NCBI GenBank assembly: GCA_020852815.1
Contig: JADZAN010000015.1
Span: 134,840 to 198,839, forward strand
Length of the DNA stretch: 64,000 nt
From: Gemmatimonadaceae bacterium
GTDB lineage: Bacteria; Gemmatimonadota; Gemmatimonadetes; Gemmatimonadales; Gemmatimonadaceae
Reading direction: 5' to 3'
Made by a program: the position numbers and the translations under genes
Notes under the pieces: generated by a model
What the model was told of the DNA's origin: nothing
Databases searched by the model: none
The model's input: only the letters and a program-made list of their open reading frames with translations
Shown: piece after piece, positions 36,489-44,615 of the stretch
How the letters are laid out: each line of letters opens with the position of its first letter
How positions within the stretch are numbered: position 1 is the stretch's first letter

Positions 36489-37076
36489 TCATTCGAGGAC
36501 CCGACGCTTGATGTGATCCGCCTCGTGCTCGCCGGGACGGAGGAACTTCCAGATGCCTAACGCGAAAACCGCCACCACCAGCGCCACCGCCCCGCCCACC
36601 ACCAGCGCCGTCCCCACTCCGCCGGAGGGCGCCGAGGCATGATGCCCCGCCCCCTCGAGCAGTGCCGGCGATCCGTTTGGCGACCAGTTGCTCACCAGGT
36701 AGAAGAGCCCCCAGGCCACTATCAGGAGCAGGAGGACCCATGTGGCGGTCGGAATGGGTGCAGGGGTCTCGGCGCGTGCCGGTTCCCAGTGCTGCTCATA
36801 GCCGGCGCCATACGCGTTCACCAGGAGCGCGAGCTTCCCGTCCACCACGTCGCCATCGTGTACACCGTCGATGGCGATGCCCGGACCGTTGCGCACCGTG
36901 AACGAGACCGAGCGCACGCCGCGGCGCCCCGAGCCGTCGCGCGCAACGACGCGCAAGGTATGCACGCCGTCCTCGATGCGCGTGGTGTCGAGTTCAAAGC
37001 GCGCCGGCGGAACGTGAGTGGCGAATGGCTCCGCGGCGCCATCGAGATAGACCTCGACCAGCGACTCGTCAGGCAT
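36489..37076 (-). CDS. Ig-like, membrane-anchored protein of the oxidase cluster
   Basis: The product has 195 residues from ATG 37076, 4 bp after the cytochrome stop; a longer frame to 37124 would overlap that gene. The N-terminal half (about 1-85) is Ig-like (SLVEVYLDGAAEPF, DGVHTLRVVARDGSG and VRSVSFTVRNGP). Two membrane spans follow: TATWVLLLLIVAWGLFYLV near 110 and VGGAVALVVAVFALGIW near 165. The tail is charged. It may be an accessory subunit or assembly factor for the cbb3-like oxidase. I do not recognise a named family. Confidence 0.6.
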   Translation of the reverse strand: MPDESLVEVYLDGAAEPFATHVPPARFELDTTRIEDGVHTLRVVARDGSGRRGVRSVSFTVRNGPGIAIDGVHDGDVVDGKLALLVNAYGAGYEQHWEPARAETPAPIPTATWVLLLLIVAWGLFYLVSNWSPNGSPALLEGAGHHASAPSGGVGTALVVGGAVALVVAVFALGIWKFLRPGEHEADHIKRRVLE

Positions 37077-37080
37077 GAAT

Positions 37081-38112
37081 TCACTGCGCACGACGTCCTC
37101 CCTGCGCGCGAATGGTCGCGACATCGGCCGCGCTCACCAGCGGCGCCCGGTTTCCCCAGCTGCTCCGTTCGTGATTGATGACCGCGGCAATGTCGGCATC
37201 GGAGAGCGTCGCTCCCCAGGCGGGCATCGGGCTGGTGTAGCGCACCCCGCCAATCGTGCTCCCGCTCGCACCGAATAGCACGGTCTCGATGTGCCGAGTC
37301 GGGTCCGCCGCCGTCACCATCGCGTCGCCGGCGAGCGGTGGGAATGTGCCGGGAAGCCCGGTCCCCAACGGTTGGTGGCAGGCGGCGCAGTTGGACGCAT
37401 AGACTTTCGCCCCCTGCTCGCGCCACGCGGAGCCGTCATCGGTGCTCGTCGGCGTTGCAACTGGCGCCGCCGTCTCGCGCACCACGCCGGACGCGGGCGC
37501 GGACGACGAAGACGGCAGTGAAGCGCTGCGCAGCGCCAGGAGATAGGCCACCAGCGCACGCGCCGACTCCCTCGGCACCACCACGCCGCCGGTTGGCGCA
37601 TACGGCGCCGGAACCGTGATCGCCGAATCGCCGGCCGAGGCGCTGTCGCGCACCTCGAACAACCACGGGAATGACGGCATGACAGACCCCTGGACGACGG
37701 CGCGCGGCTGGTACAGGTGCAAGTAGTGCCACACCGCGCTCGGCTGTCGAGCCGCGATGTTGCTCAGGTCCGGCCCCGTGCGCTCCGTGCCGAGCACGCG
37801 CGGCGTGGGATGGAAGGGGCCGGTTGGCCGCAGGCGGGCATAATCGCCAGCAATCGACGCGCGGCCGTACCGCGTGGTGTCCTGCGCCAGTGGACGCACC
37901 TGCTGCGTATGGCAGTACACGCACCCCTCGGAGAGATAGACGTCGAGCCCCCGCTGCTCGAGCGCGGTGAGGGGGCGCGACCCGGGAGTTGGCGGCACCG
38001 CGCGCTGCAACCAGGCCGCCGGCGCCACCGCAACGACGACGCTCAGCGCAACGAAGCCGGCCAGCACTGTCCCGAACAGCAGGCGATGATCTTCATGGAA
38101 GTCGAGCCTCAT
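37081..38112 (-). CDS. Fused di-heme CcoO/CcoP-like cytochrome c oxidase subunit
   Basis: The 343-residue protein has an N-terminal membrane anchor (LLFGTVLAGFVALSVVV). A CcoO-like module has heme site Cys64-Val-Tyr-Cys67-His68 (GCVYCHTQQVRP) and candidate axial Met145 (SVMPSFPW). A second cytochrome c domain at the C-terminus has Cys242-Ala-Ala-Cys245-His246 and an SPMPAWG Met. Classical cbb3 oxidases use a mono-heme CcoO and a separate di-heme CcoP; here two hemes are in one chain. It passes electrons to CcoN. The start overlaps the ccoN stop by 4 bp. Confidence 0.83.
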   Translation of the reverse strand: MRLDFHEDHRLLFGTVLAGFVALSVVVAVAPAAWLQRAVPPTPGSRPLTALEQRGLDVYLSEGCVYCHTQQVRPLAQDTTRYGRASIAGDYARLRPTGPFHPTPRVLGTERTGPDLSNIAARQPSAVWHYLHLYQPRAVVQGSVMPSFPWLFEVRDSASAGDSAITVPAPYAPTGGVVVPRESARALVAYLLALRSASLPSSSSAPASGVVRETAAPVATPTSTDDGSAWREQGAKVYASNCAACHQPLGTGLPGTFPPLAGDAMVTAADPTRHIETVLFGASGSTIGGVRYTSPMPAWGATLSDADIAAVINHERSSWGNRAPLVSAADVATIRAQGGRRAQ

Positions 38113-39566
38113 GCGACGTGTGCCTCCAGCGCGACGACGTCGGTCACCGCTTGCACCTCACGGACCGTTGCCGGCCGCATCTGCCACAGGTTCCAGGCAA
38201 AGACGACGTGCGACGCCAGCATGAGCCCCCCTCCCACGGCGCGGCCGAGCCAGAAAGGCGCCATCAGCTGCACCGACTCGATGAAGGGCGCACCGGAGAG
38301 CCAGCTCAACCCGCGCAGCGTCCCGCCGATCGACAGCGCGCCGACGTACACCGTGAGCCCAACGACCGACAGCCAGAAGTGAAGCCCGATCGCCCCGTGC
38401 GACGGCTCCCGCCCGCTGAGGCGCGGGACGAGCGCGTAAACCCCTCCCCAGATGAGGAAGGCCACGAAGCCATACATGGTCAGGTGCGCGTGTCCGACGG
38501 TGAAGTCGGTGAAGTGCCACAGCTCGTTGAGCGATCGCAGGGCCTCCAGCGTCCCCTGCGTCGAGCCCACGAAGTACAGGACCACGCCGATGAGAATGAA
38601 GGGGAGCGAGTAGCTACGGGCAAACGAGCGCGTGCTCCCGCGCATGGTGAGGAGGAAGTTCCCCGTCCCCGCCACGACCGGCACCAGCATCCCCACGCTG
38701 AACACAATCGCGACGGTCTGCAGCAGCCACGGTGTAGGGCTGAAGACGAAATGGTGCCCGCCGATCATCGTGTAGAAGAGCAGCTGCGTCCAGAAGGCCA
38801 GCACGCCGAGCGAGTACGAGTAGATCGGCTTGTTGAGCAGCTTGGGAAGGAAATAGTACGCGAGGCCGAGCGACATCGGCGTGAACCACATCCCCACTCC
38901 CTGGTGCATGTAGTAGCCCTGCACCACCGTGTCGGCGAGGCCACTCTGGATCCACGGGACGTAGGCAATCACCACGAGGGTGATGGTCCACAGCAACGCC
39001 GCCAGGATGTACCAGTTGGAGATGTAGAGCTCGCGCGTGGCGCGCTGGGCGATGGTGCGATACAGCGTGATGGTGAGCAGGACCAGGGCAATCGCGAAGA
39101 GCCCCATCACCGGCCACGTGAACTCGCGAAACTCCCCCGCGCCGTTGGTGATCCCCGACAGGAGCTGCAACGCGCCGGCGAGCACCGAGAGGTTGATGAG
39201 TGCGAGCGCGATCCACGCCAGGCGATGGCTGGCAAGCGCAGTGCGGCAGGTGCGCGGCACGACCCACAGCGCCAATCCAAGCATCCCCGGCGACGCGAAG
39301 CCCCAGAAGACCAGGTTGACGTGGACTGGGCGCAGCCGTCCGAACGACAGCGCGGGGGCCACTCCCAGGTCGGGCCAGATGAACTTGAGCGAGAGATACG
39401 AGCCGACCAGCGTGCCGAGGAGGAGCCAGACCGCCGAGGTCGCGAGGTAGGCGTACACCAGTCGTGTGAGCCGCTGGTCGGTGTCGTACCGCTCGTCCAC
39501 TCGGCTCTTCGCCACCGTCAGGGGGCGCGCGACATGCGCCGCTATCGCTGAGGTTCCCACCGCCAA
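38109..39566 (-). CDS. ccoN: cbb3-type cytochrome c oxidase subunit I
   Basis: The product has 485 residues with twelve or so hydrophobic helices. Heme-copper residues are visible: His82 (PVHVNLVFWGF) for low-spin heme, His221 (YYMHQGVGMW), His271-His272 (GGHHFVFSPTP) for CuB, and His359/His361 (GHAHLTMYGF) for the hemes. Tyr251 in IYSYSLG matches the helix VII tyrosine cross-linked in C-type oxidases. This favours an oxygen reductase over nitric oxide reductase. First gene of the operon. A perfect inverted repeat lies 77-104 bp upstream of the start. Confidence 0.88.
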   Translation of the reverse strand: MAVGTSAIAAHVARPLTVAKSRVDERYDTDQRLTRLVYAYLATSAVWLLLGTLVGSYLSLKFIWPDLGVAPALSFGRLRPVHVNLVFWGFASPGMLGLALWVVPRTCRTALASHRLAWIALALINLSVLAGALQLLSGITNGAGEFREFTWPVMGLFAIALVLLTITLYRTIAQRATRELYISNWYILAALLWTITLVVIAYVPWIQSGLADTVVQGYYMHQGVGMWFTPMSLGLAYYFLPKLLNKPIYSYSLGVLAFWTQLLFYTMIGGHHFVFSPTPWLLQTVAIVFSVGMLVPVVAGTGNFLLTMRGSTRSFARSYSLPFILIGVVLYFVGSTQGTLEALRSLNELWHFTDFTVGHAHLTMYGFVAFLIWGGVYALVPRLSGREPSHGAIGLHFWLSVVGLTVYVGALSIGGTLRGLSWLSGAPFIESVQLMAPFWLGRAVGGGLMLASHVVFAWNLWQMRPATVREVQAVTDVVALEAHVA

Positions 39567-39642
39567 TCGCTCATCTCGTCTCGAGGACCGCCAGTCGCGG
39601 GATCGCCGCGTGGTGTGGAGAGAGAATGGACTTGGGGATTCG

Positions 39643-39670
39643 TGTTGTCAAGGGATTTTCCTTGACAACA
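39643..39670. promoter_or_regulatory. Perfect 11-bp inverted repeat, candidate operator of the oxidase operon
   Basis: TGTTGTCAAGG (39643-39653) and CCTTGACAACA (39660-39670) are exact reverse complements around the 6-bp centre GATTTT. Each arm holds TTGACA. On the minus strand TTGACA is followed, 17 bp on, by CATTCT, so a ccoN promoter would overlap the palindrome. It lies between divergent ccoN and the amidohydrolase gene and could serve both. Confidence 0.65.
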
Positions 39671-39754
39671 TACCCCTCTGTCGAGTGGAGGGTCGATGGC
39701 GTCGAGCGGCGTGCGGGGGCACTTTCACGCCTCGACCATGGCTCTACTTCATAG

Positions 39755-41239
39755 ATGGGATTCTCTCTGATGCCTTGCTTCGTCGCGTCGCGCGGTGCTG
39801 TTCGCCGTTTCCGTCGGTCCCTTGCGGCCGTTGCCCGTTCCGCCATCGCCGCCGGTGCATTCGGTGCACCGCTCGCCGCGCAATCGCGCCCGGCGGTCTC
39901 GGGCGATGTCCGCCCCTACGTGAGCATCGACGCCCCGGTCGTCGCGCTCGCGCACGTCCGCATCATCGACGGTACCGGGGCGGCGCCGAGCGACGACCAG
40001 ACGGTGATCATCAGTGGCACGCGCATAACGAGTGTGGGCGCGTCGTCGAGGACGACCGTTCCCGCCGGCGCGCGCGTGATCGACCTGTCTGGGCACACGG
40101 TGATCCCCGGCCTCGTTGGCCTGCACGAGCACACGTACTTCGGCGGGGTCAAGCGCATCACGCAGATGAGCACCTCGGCGCCGCTCCTATATCTCGCCTT
40201 TGGGGTGACGACGGCGATGAGCGCGGGGAGCATGCTCCCCTACCAGGAGCTGAACATGGCGCGCGCAGTGAACGAGGGGCGTCTCCCGGGGCCGCGCTTC
40301 CTCATCACCGGCCCGTACCTCGACGGCGGCGCCACCGCCAGCGCCAACGCCAAGGCGCTCAAGACCGAGGAGGAGGCGACGCGCTCGCTGGCCTTCTGGC
40401 ACGCCGAGGGGGTGCGCTGGGTGAAGGTGCAGGGGCGTATCTCGCGCGCGATGCTGGGGCACGTGATCCGCCAGGCGCACGCGCGGGGGATGAAGGTGAC
40501 GGGGCACCTCTGCTCCGTGACGTTCGCCGAGGCTGCCGCGTTAGGCATCGACGCGTTGCAGCACGGCTTCATCACGGCCAGCGACTACGTCCCGGGGAAG
40601 AAGCCCGACGTGTGCCCGCCGGAGAACATGCACGTCCAGACCGACGTCGACGTGGGGAGCGCGGCGGTGCAGGCGTCGATCAAGGCGCTGGCGAAGACGA
40701 AGGCGGCGGTGGTGTCGACGCTCGCCGTCTACGAGACCTTCTCCCCCGAGCGCTTCCAGCTCGACACCGCGGCGATGGCGATGCTCGAGCCGGACGTGCG
40801 GCGCGAGGTGGAGCAGAACTTCGCCAACATCCGGCAGGGCGGTCTCATCGTGACCAACAGGCTCCTCCAGAGCATGATGCGGTGGGAGCGCGACTTCGTT
40901 GCGGCTGGCGGCCTGCTCGGCGCCGGGTCCGACCCATGGGGGACGGGATTCCTCCCGGGGTTCGGGAACATCCGCAACTACGAAATGCTGCGCGAGGCCG
41001 GCTTCTCGCCCGCGCAGGCGGTGCAGATCCTCACCTACAACGGGGCGCGGATCCTCGGCATGGACCGCGACATCGGCGCGGTGACCGCAGGGCGCCAGGC
41101 CGACCTGGTCGTGGTGCGCGGCGATCCCGCGGCCAACGCGCGCGACCTGTACAACGTGGTCACCGTCTTTCGCGCGGGGGTGGGCTATGACTCGGCGAAG
41201 CTTCGCGCGGCGGCGCGGGGGTTGGTGGGGGTGCGGTAG
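39755..41239 (+). CDS. Secreted amidohydrolase (imidazolonepropionase-like)
   Basis: The product has 494 residues. The first 43 form a signal peptide (SAIAAGAFGAPLAAQ); either ATG 39755 or ATG 39770 may be the start. The amidohydrolase fold shows RIIDGTGAAPSDDQ, the metal motif VIPGLVGLHEHTYFGG (HEH in place of HxH), GWRWVKVQ-like Lys in VRWVKVQG, His in KVTGHLC, AGSDPWGTG with the catalytic Asp, and GAVTAGRQADLVV. Substrate unknown; relatives hydrolyse cyclic amides or dipeptides. It is divergent from ccoN and followed by two hairpin repeats that may end transcription. Confidence 0.8.
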   Translation: MGFSLMPCFVASRGAVRRFRRSLAAVARSAIAAGAFGAPLAAQSRPAVSGDVRPYVSIDAPVVALAHVRIIDGTGAAPSDDQTVIISGTRITSVGASSRTTVPAGARVIDLSGHTVIPGLVGLHEHTYFGGVKRITQMSTSAPLLYLAFGVTTAMSAGSMLPYQELNMARAVNEGRLPGPRFLITGPYLDGGATASANAKALKTEEEATRSLAFWHAEGVRWVKVQGRISRAMLGHVIRQAHARGMKVTGHLCSVTFAEAAALGIDALQHGFITASDYVPGKKPDVCPPENMHVQTDVDVGSAAVQASIKALAKTKAAVVSTLAVYETFSPERFQLDTAAMAMLEPDVRREVEQNFANIRQGGLIVTNRLLQSMMRWERDFVAAGGLLGAGSDPWGTGFLPGFGNIRNYEMLREAGFSPAQAVQILTYNGARILGMDRDIGAVTAGRQADLVVVRGDPAANARDLYNVVTVFRAGVGYDSAKLRAAARGLVGVR

Positions 41240-41248
41240 CCCCTCGCG

Positions 41249-41410
41249 TCCACCTTCCCAGCGAAAGCTGGGACCCATTTGTCGTTGCGTGCGGCACGAG
41301 CGGTGGCCGCTTGGCGTGAAACTACAATATCACGCGAAGCCCCCACCGTCCCAGCGAAAGCTGGGACCCATTTGTCGTTGCGCGCGGCACGAGCGGTCGC
41401 CCCCGCACGC
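41249..41410. repeat. Dispersed composite repeat, copies 3 and 4
   Basis: Two CCCAGC-GAAA-GCTGGG hairpins, near 41253-41268 and 41350-41365, are each followed by ACCCATTTGTCGTTGCG and a GGCACGAGCGGT tract. The first copy continues into a GTGAAACTACAATATCACGCGAAG end. They fill the gap between the convergent amidohydrolase gene and the broken gene at 41454. Confidence 0.85.
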
Positions 41411-41453
41411 CACCCTTCCATCACCGCCCTAACGAGTCCACCAGCTCACGACA

Positions 41454-41849
41454 CTAGAACAATTCGAGATCGCTCTTCCGAAGACGCCGGAACCAGCCGC
41501 GGCTCGCGGTGGGGGATGCGAGTGGCTCGAGGCGGACCTCGGCGGCGAGGTTGCCGACGACACGCACCTGCTGGAGCCATGACTTCATGGCGGGATGCGT
41601 GACGCCGAGTGTTGCGCTGTGGTCGCGCGGGCTGTGGATCCTGAAGATGTGAAAGCAGCCGCGCGCGTCGGTCGTCACGCTCTTGGAGGCAGAGCGGAGC
41701 ATCACGTGCACCGTCGCGCCAGCAACGGGAGCGCCGTCGGACGTCAGCACGAGTCAATCCGCGCGACTCGCCGCATCGACGAAGCGGGTCGGCGTCCTCA
41801 CCCACCAGCCAAGCACGGCCACACCCGCGAGCACTACCGCGACAATCAA
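41454..41849 (-). pseudogene. Membrane-anchored transthyretin-like protein split by a TGA
   Basis: After the stop at 41865 the same frame reopens. It encodes a TTG-started hydrophobic segment (LIVAVVLAGVAVLGWWV), then a short linker to RFVDAASRAD, then TGA at 41754-41756. Beyond the stop the frame runs on: LTSDGAPVAGATVHVMLRS, ARGCFHIFR and a C-terminal RLRKSDLELF. The second part is a carboxypeptidase-regulatory-like beta domain, usually preceded by just such an anchor. GTG 41750 would permit translation of this piece alone (98 residues). I read it as one gene broken by a nonsense change. Confidence 0.5.
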
Positions 41850-41864
41850 CGAGCGCGTGATCGA

Positions 41865-42317
41865 CTAGCCCACCTCCCCCCGAAACCGCTCAAAGATCCG
41901 CTGCAGCGCCGACGATCGCGTCCCCGCCGCGCCCACGGCGCGCGACGCCGCCAGGAAGGCGAGCAGCGCATCGGGGTGTCCGCGCACATCCAGGAGCCCG
42001 AACGTCAGCAGTTGCTCCAGCGTCACGGTACCATCCACCAGCGCCACGACGGACTGGTAGTCGAGGACAACCTGCATCAACCAGCCGTCGGGCGCAACGT
42101 CGCGCAGCGCGACGATCCCGTGGCCGGCACTGACACCGAGTGTTTCGTCACCAATGGCGAGCTGCGCCGGCGCCTGTGCCAGGAGCTCGGCCACGCGCGC
42201 GTACACTTGCGGGGATTCGTCGCGCAGCACCGCGAGGACGTCGATGGCCGCGCGCATGGCCGGGCGCATGCGTGCGTCGCGCCGCACCACGTCACGCGAA
42301 CCCCGCGGCGTACTCAC
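41865..42317 (-). CDS. Unknown protein, possible SCP2-like lipid-binding fold
   Basis: The product has 150 residues and no signal. The middle reads LAIGDETLGVSAGHGIVALRD, then VVLDYQSVVALVDGTVTLEQLL, then LLDVRGHPDALLAFLAASR. This order (a strand pair, D-x-x-S-x-x-x-L-x-D-G, a helix, L-x-V-x-G, a helix) recalls SCP2 sterol-carrier domains. The resemblance is weak and I give it low weight. It overlaps the CrtC-like gene by 4 bp, so the two are translationally coupled. Confidence 0.6.
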   Translation of the reverse strand: MSTPRGSRDVVRRDARMRPAMRAAIDVLAVLRDESPQVYARVAELLAQAPAQLAIGDETLGVSAGHGIVALRDVAPDGWLMQVVLDYQSVVALVDGTVTLEQLLTFGLLDVRGHPDALLAFLAASRAVGAAGTRSSALQRIFERFRGEVG

Positions 42318-43369
42318 CCCGCCAACTCCGCGAAGCCGACATACGAGAAGTGTATCTCGCGCCCGTCCAGCGTCCCTCGCACGGTGTACTCTCCCACCAA
42401 CTCGGAAATGGTCGTGCGCCCGTCGGTGGCCGGGTGGGGAATGAGGAACTGCATGGCCGAGTCGACGCGGAGGGTGATCTCGAGGACGTCATCGCCGTCG
42501 GCGGCGCGAATCTCGACCAACTCGGGAATGTAGGAGCGCTCGGGGACGAGCAGCGACATCACACCCGGGATGCGCGGCACGTCGCCATAGCGCCGTTCTC
42601 CGTGCACGGCGATGGTGACGGCGTCACCTACGAAGGCGCGGCTCCAGCGCTCTCCTTCCCACACCATCATCACCAGGTCCGAACGCGCCGAGGCGCGCGA
42701 CCCGTCCGTGACTTGCCCAAAGACGATGGAAAGCGGCGGCCTGGCACGCATCGCGCGCTTGCCGCGCCCGTTGGCTTGCGGCTCGAGGATGTAGCCCCAG
42801 TCCCACCCGATGTCGCGCCCCCAGTCCCAGCTCCCCCAGTTGTGGTCGTGGTAGCCGCTCGCCCCTCGCAGCGGGATCTCGCGCCCCTGCAGCACGAGCG
42901 TCCCCTCGACATCAAAGCTCGGTTGCAGGAATGAACTCACGACGCCACCGATGTGGTCGAGGCGCATGGGTGAGGCACGCGGCGTCCACCGCGCGTTAAG
43001 CGCGACCGAGCCATCCTTGAGCGCCCCACTCACCTCATAGGCGCCGCGACGCAGGCGCACCGCGTTGCCCCCGATGGCCACGTCGGCGCTCCCGCCCGAG
43101 AAGGTGCACTCCTCGAGCGGATGGAGGTTCATCGTCCCGTGCCATCCCACGCCGCGTTCGCACACGACGAGCGACACTCCGGCCCGCGCCCGTGACGGAT
43201 GATGCACGTCGCCCGACAGCGCGAGGTTGAACAGCCCGTACACCTCCGACGCGTCGTCGTTGAAGTTGAAGTGATGCCACTCGGAGTAGCGCTCGAGGTC
43301 GGGCGCGCCCGCCACCGGTGGGTGAAAGGCATCGTCGCGAGCCGCATCGAGCGAGGGACGGACTTGCAC
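42314..43369 (-). CDS. CrtC/AttH-like lipocalin-fold protein
   Basis: The product has 351 residues. ERYSEWHHFNFNDDASEVYG, GWHGTMNLHPLEECTF and GYHDHNWGSWDWG (172-184) are the hallmarks of the hydroxyneurosporene-synthase/AttH superfamily. Its members hydrate carotenoid double bonds (CrtC) or cyclise terpenoid-type substrates. The second half is the matching beta-barrel. It sits in an operon headed by a polyprenyl synthase, which supports an isoprenoid substrate. There is no phytoene synthase or desaturase in the window, so classical carotenoid synthesis is not indicated. Confidence 0.75.
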   Translation of the reverse strand: MQVRPSLDAARDDAFHPPVAGAPDLERYSEWHHFNFNDDASEVYGLFNLALSGDVHHPSRARAGVSLVVCERGVGWHGTMNLHPLEECTFSGGSADVAIGGNAVRLRRGAYEVSGALKDGSVALNARWTPRASPMRLDHIGGVVSSFLQPSFDVEGTLVLQGREIPLRGASGYHDHNWGSWDWGRDIGWDWGYILEPQANGRGKRAMRARPPLSIVFGQVTDGSRASARSDLVMMVWEGERWSRAFVGDAVTIAVHGERRYGDVPRIPGVMSLLVPERSYIPELVEIRAADGDDVLEITLRVDSAMQFLIPHPATDGRTTISELVGEYTVRGTLDGREIHFSYVGFAELAG

Positions 43370-43372
43370 GGC

Positions 43373-43828
43373 CTAACGAAGCAGCCGGCCGCCTGGCCAG
43401 TCGGCGCCGGAAGCTTCAGGCGCGGTCGCGATGGCCAGGAATCGCGATGGCGCCGCGTGTCGCGCCGGGCGACGTCGCTCGGCGGGACGCGGCGTCGGGC
43501 CGGCGTCCTCAGGGGCGAGAGCCGCCGCACCCTCGCTCGGCGACATCATCAACGCCTCCGCGCGCGTCGCGAGCTGCGCCACCTCTTGCACCACGTCGGC
43601 GGGGCGTTCGATTGCCGCCGCCAGCTTACCCGACAGCTGCTGCAGCAGCGCCCGCAGCTCCGCGCGATGCTCGAGAATCAAGCCGCCGCGATCGGTGAGG
43701 AGTTGCACCAGCACCGGCGTCGACACGAAGGCATCGACAATCACCCGCACGTCGTTGGCCGGTGAACGCGCAATGGTGACGCAGGGGAGCGCCGAAGGGG
43801 CAGCGCCCCGCGCGCGGCGCCGCGTCAT
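43373..43828 (-). CDS. Small helical protein, unknown function
   Basis: The product has 151 residues, with an Arg-rich N-terminus and a Pro/Ala/Arg-rich C-terminal third. The centre is helical and amphipathic: VLVQLLTDRGGLILEHRAEL and ALLQQLSGKLAAAIERPAD. No signal or membrane segment. The pattern resembles phasin-like or coiled-coil proteins in a general way only. It overlaps the next upstream gene by 4 bp (ATGA). Confidence 0.55.
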   Translation of the reverse strand: MTRRRARGAAPSALPCVTIARSPANDVRVIVDAFVSTPVLVQLLTDRGGLILEHRAELRALLQQLSGKLAAAIERPADVVQEVAQLATRAEALMMSPSEGAAALAPEDAGPTPRPAERRRPARHAAPSRFLAIATAPEASGADWPGGRLLR

Positions 43829-44589
43829 GCCGACGACGCCCCGCCAGGTCGCTTTCGCTTCCCCTTTGTAGGGTCACCCTTGCGCCCCGCCGCACGTGAG
43901 GCGACGCGCGCGCTGCTCCCCTTCCCTGCATCACCATTCCCGGCCTCCCCAACCGGCGCGTTCACCGAGACGGCGATCGCGATCGTCCGCGCCTGGTACC
44001 CCTTGACCCGCACGTCGCCGCGGTACGTGGTCCCCGACGTCGCGCCCGCAGGAATGGCGATCGCCGCCTGCACCACGCGCTGCCCGCGCCCGAGCGAGAG
44101 CGACGGCGGCTCGAACGACACCCGATCGACCGGGATCTCCGCGCCCCCCTCACTCCGCAGCGGCGACGCCTCGAACGAGACCTCGAGCGGGCGATCGTAC
44201 TCGTTGGCGATGAGGAAGGGGGCGCGCACCGTCTCACCGGGCGCCCCCTGCACGTGCAGGTCGATGGCCCCGGCCGACGACGCAGGCACCGTGCCGCCAT
44301 CGTCTCCCGCCGACGGTGCAGCTGACGACAGCGTACGCCCCAGCAGCGATCGCTCCGCGGCGTCGACCAACCCGCGCATCACCTCGGACGAATGCGACGT
44401 CATCAGTGTCGCCGAGGCAAGGTTGAAGTCGAGCCAACGCGCGAAGAGGTCGTTGGCGTTGGTCGGCAACCCCTCGCGCGAGGCCTGCTGCACCAACGTC
44501 GACACGCGCGACGCCAGTTGCGTGTTTGCCTCCATGTTGCGCGTGAGGAGTCCCTTGAGCTCTTCGATGAACGTTTCGGCGGTGGCCAT
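43825..44589 (-). CDS. Helical plus Ig-like protein, phasin-like N-terminus
   Basis: The product has 254 residues from ATG 44589. Residues 1-95 are helical (FIEELKGLLTRNMEANTQLA, then ARWLDFNLASATLMTSHS) and resemble phasins or PhaE-like granule proteins. Residues 110-220 form an Ig-like domain (IDLHVQGAPGETVRAPFLI, VVQAAIAIPAGATSG and TIAIAVSVNAP). The tail is Lys/Arg-rich. No signal, so cytoplasmic. Two further proteins of the operon have the same kind of Ig-like domain. Confidence 0.6.
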   Translation of the reverse strand: MATAETFIEELKGLLTRNMEANTQLASRVSTLVQQASREGLPTNANDLFARWLDFNLASATLMTSHSSEVMRGLVDAAERSLLGRTLSSAAPSAGDDGGTVPASSAGAIDLHVQGAPGETVRAPFLIANEYDRPLEVSFEASPLRSEGGAEIPVDRVSFEPPSLSLGRGQRVVQAAIAIPAGATSGTTYRGDVRVKGYQARTIAIAVSVNAPVGEAGNGDAGKGSSARVASRAAGRKGDPTKGKRKRPGGASSA

Positions 44590-44615
44590 GGTCGCTCGGG
44601 TGCGGCGGGTGATGG

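Noticed and set aside
38109-39566. Nitric oxide reductase large subunit
   Set aside because: The helix VII tyrosine (Tyr251) and the cbb3-type HH context favour an oxygen reductase.
42314-43369. Carotenoid biosynthesis cluster
   Set aside because: A CrtC-like fold and a prenyl synthase are present, but no phytoene synthase or desaturase.
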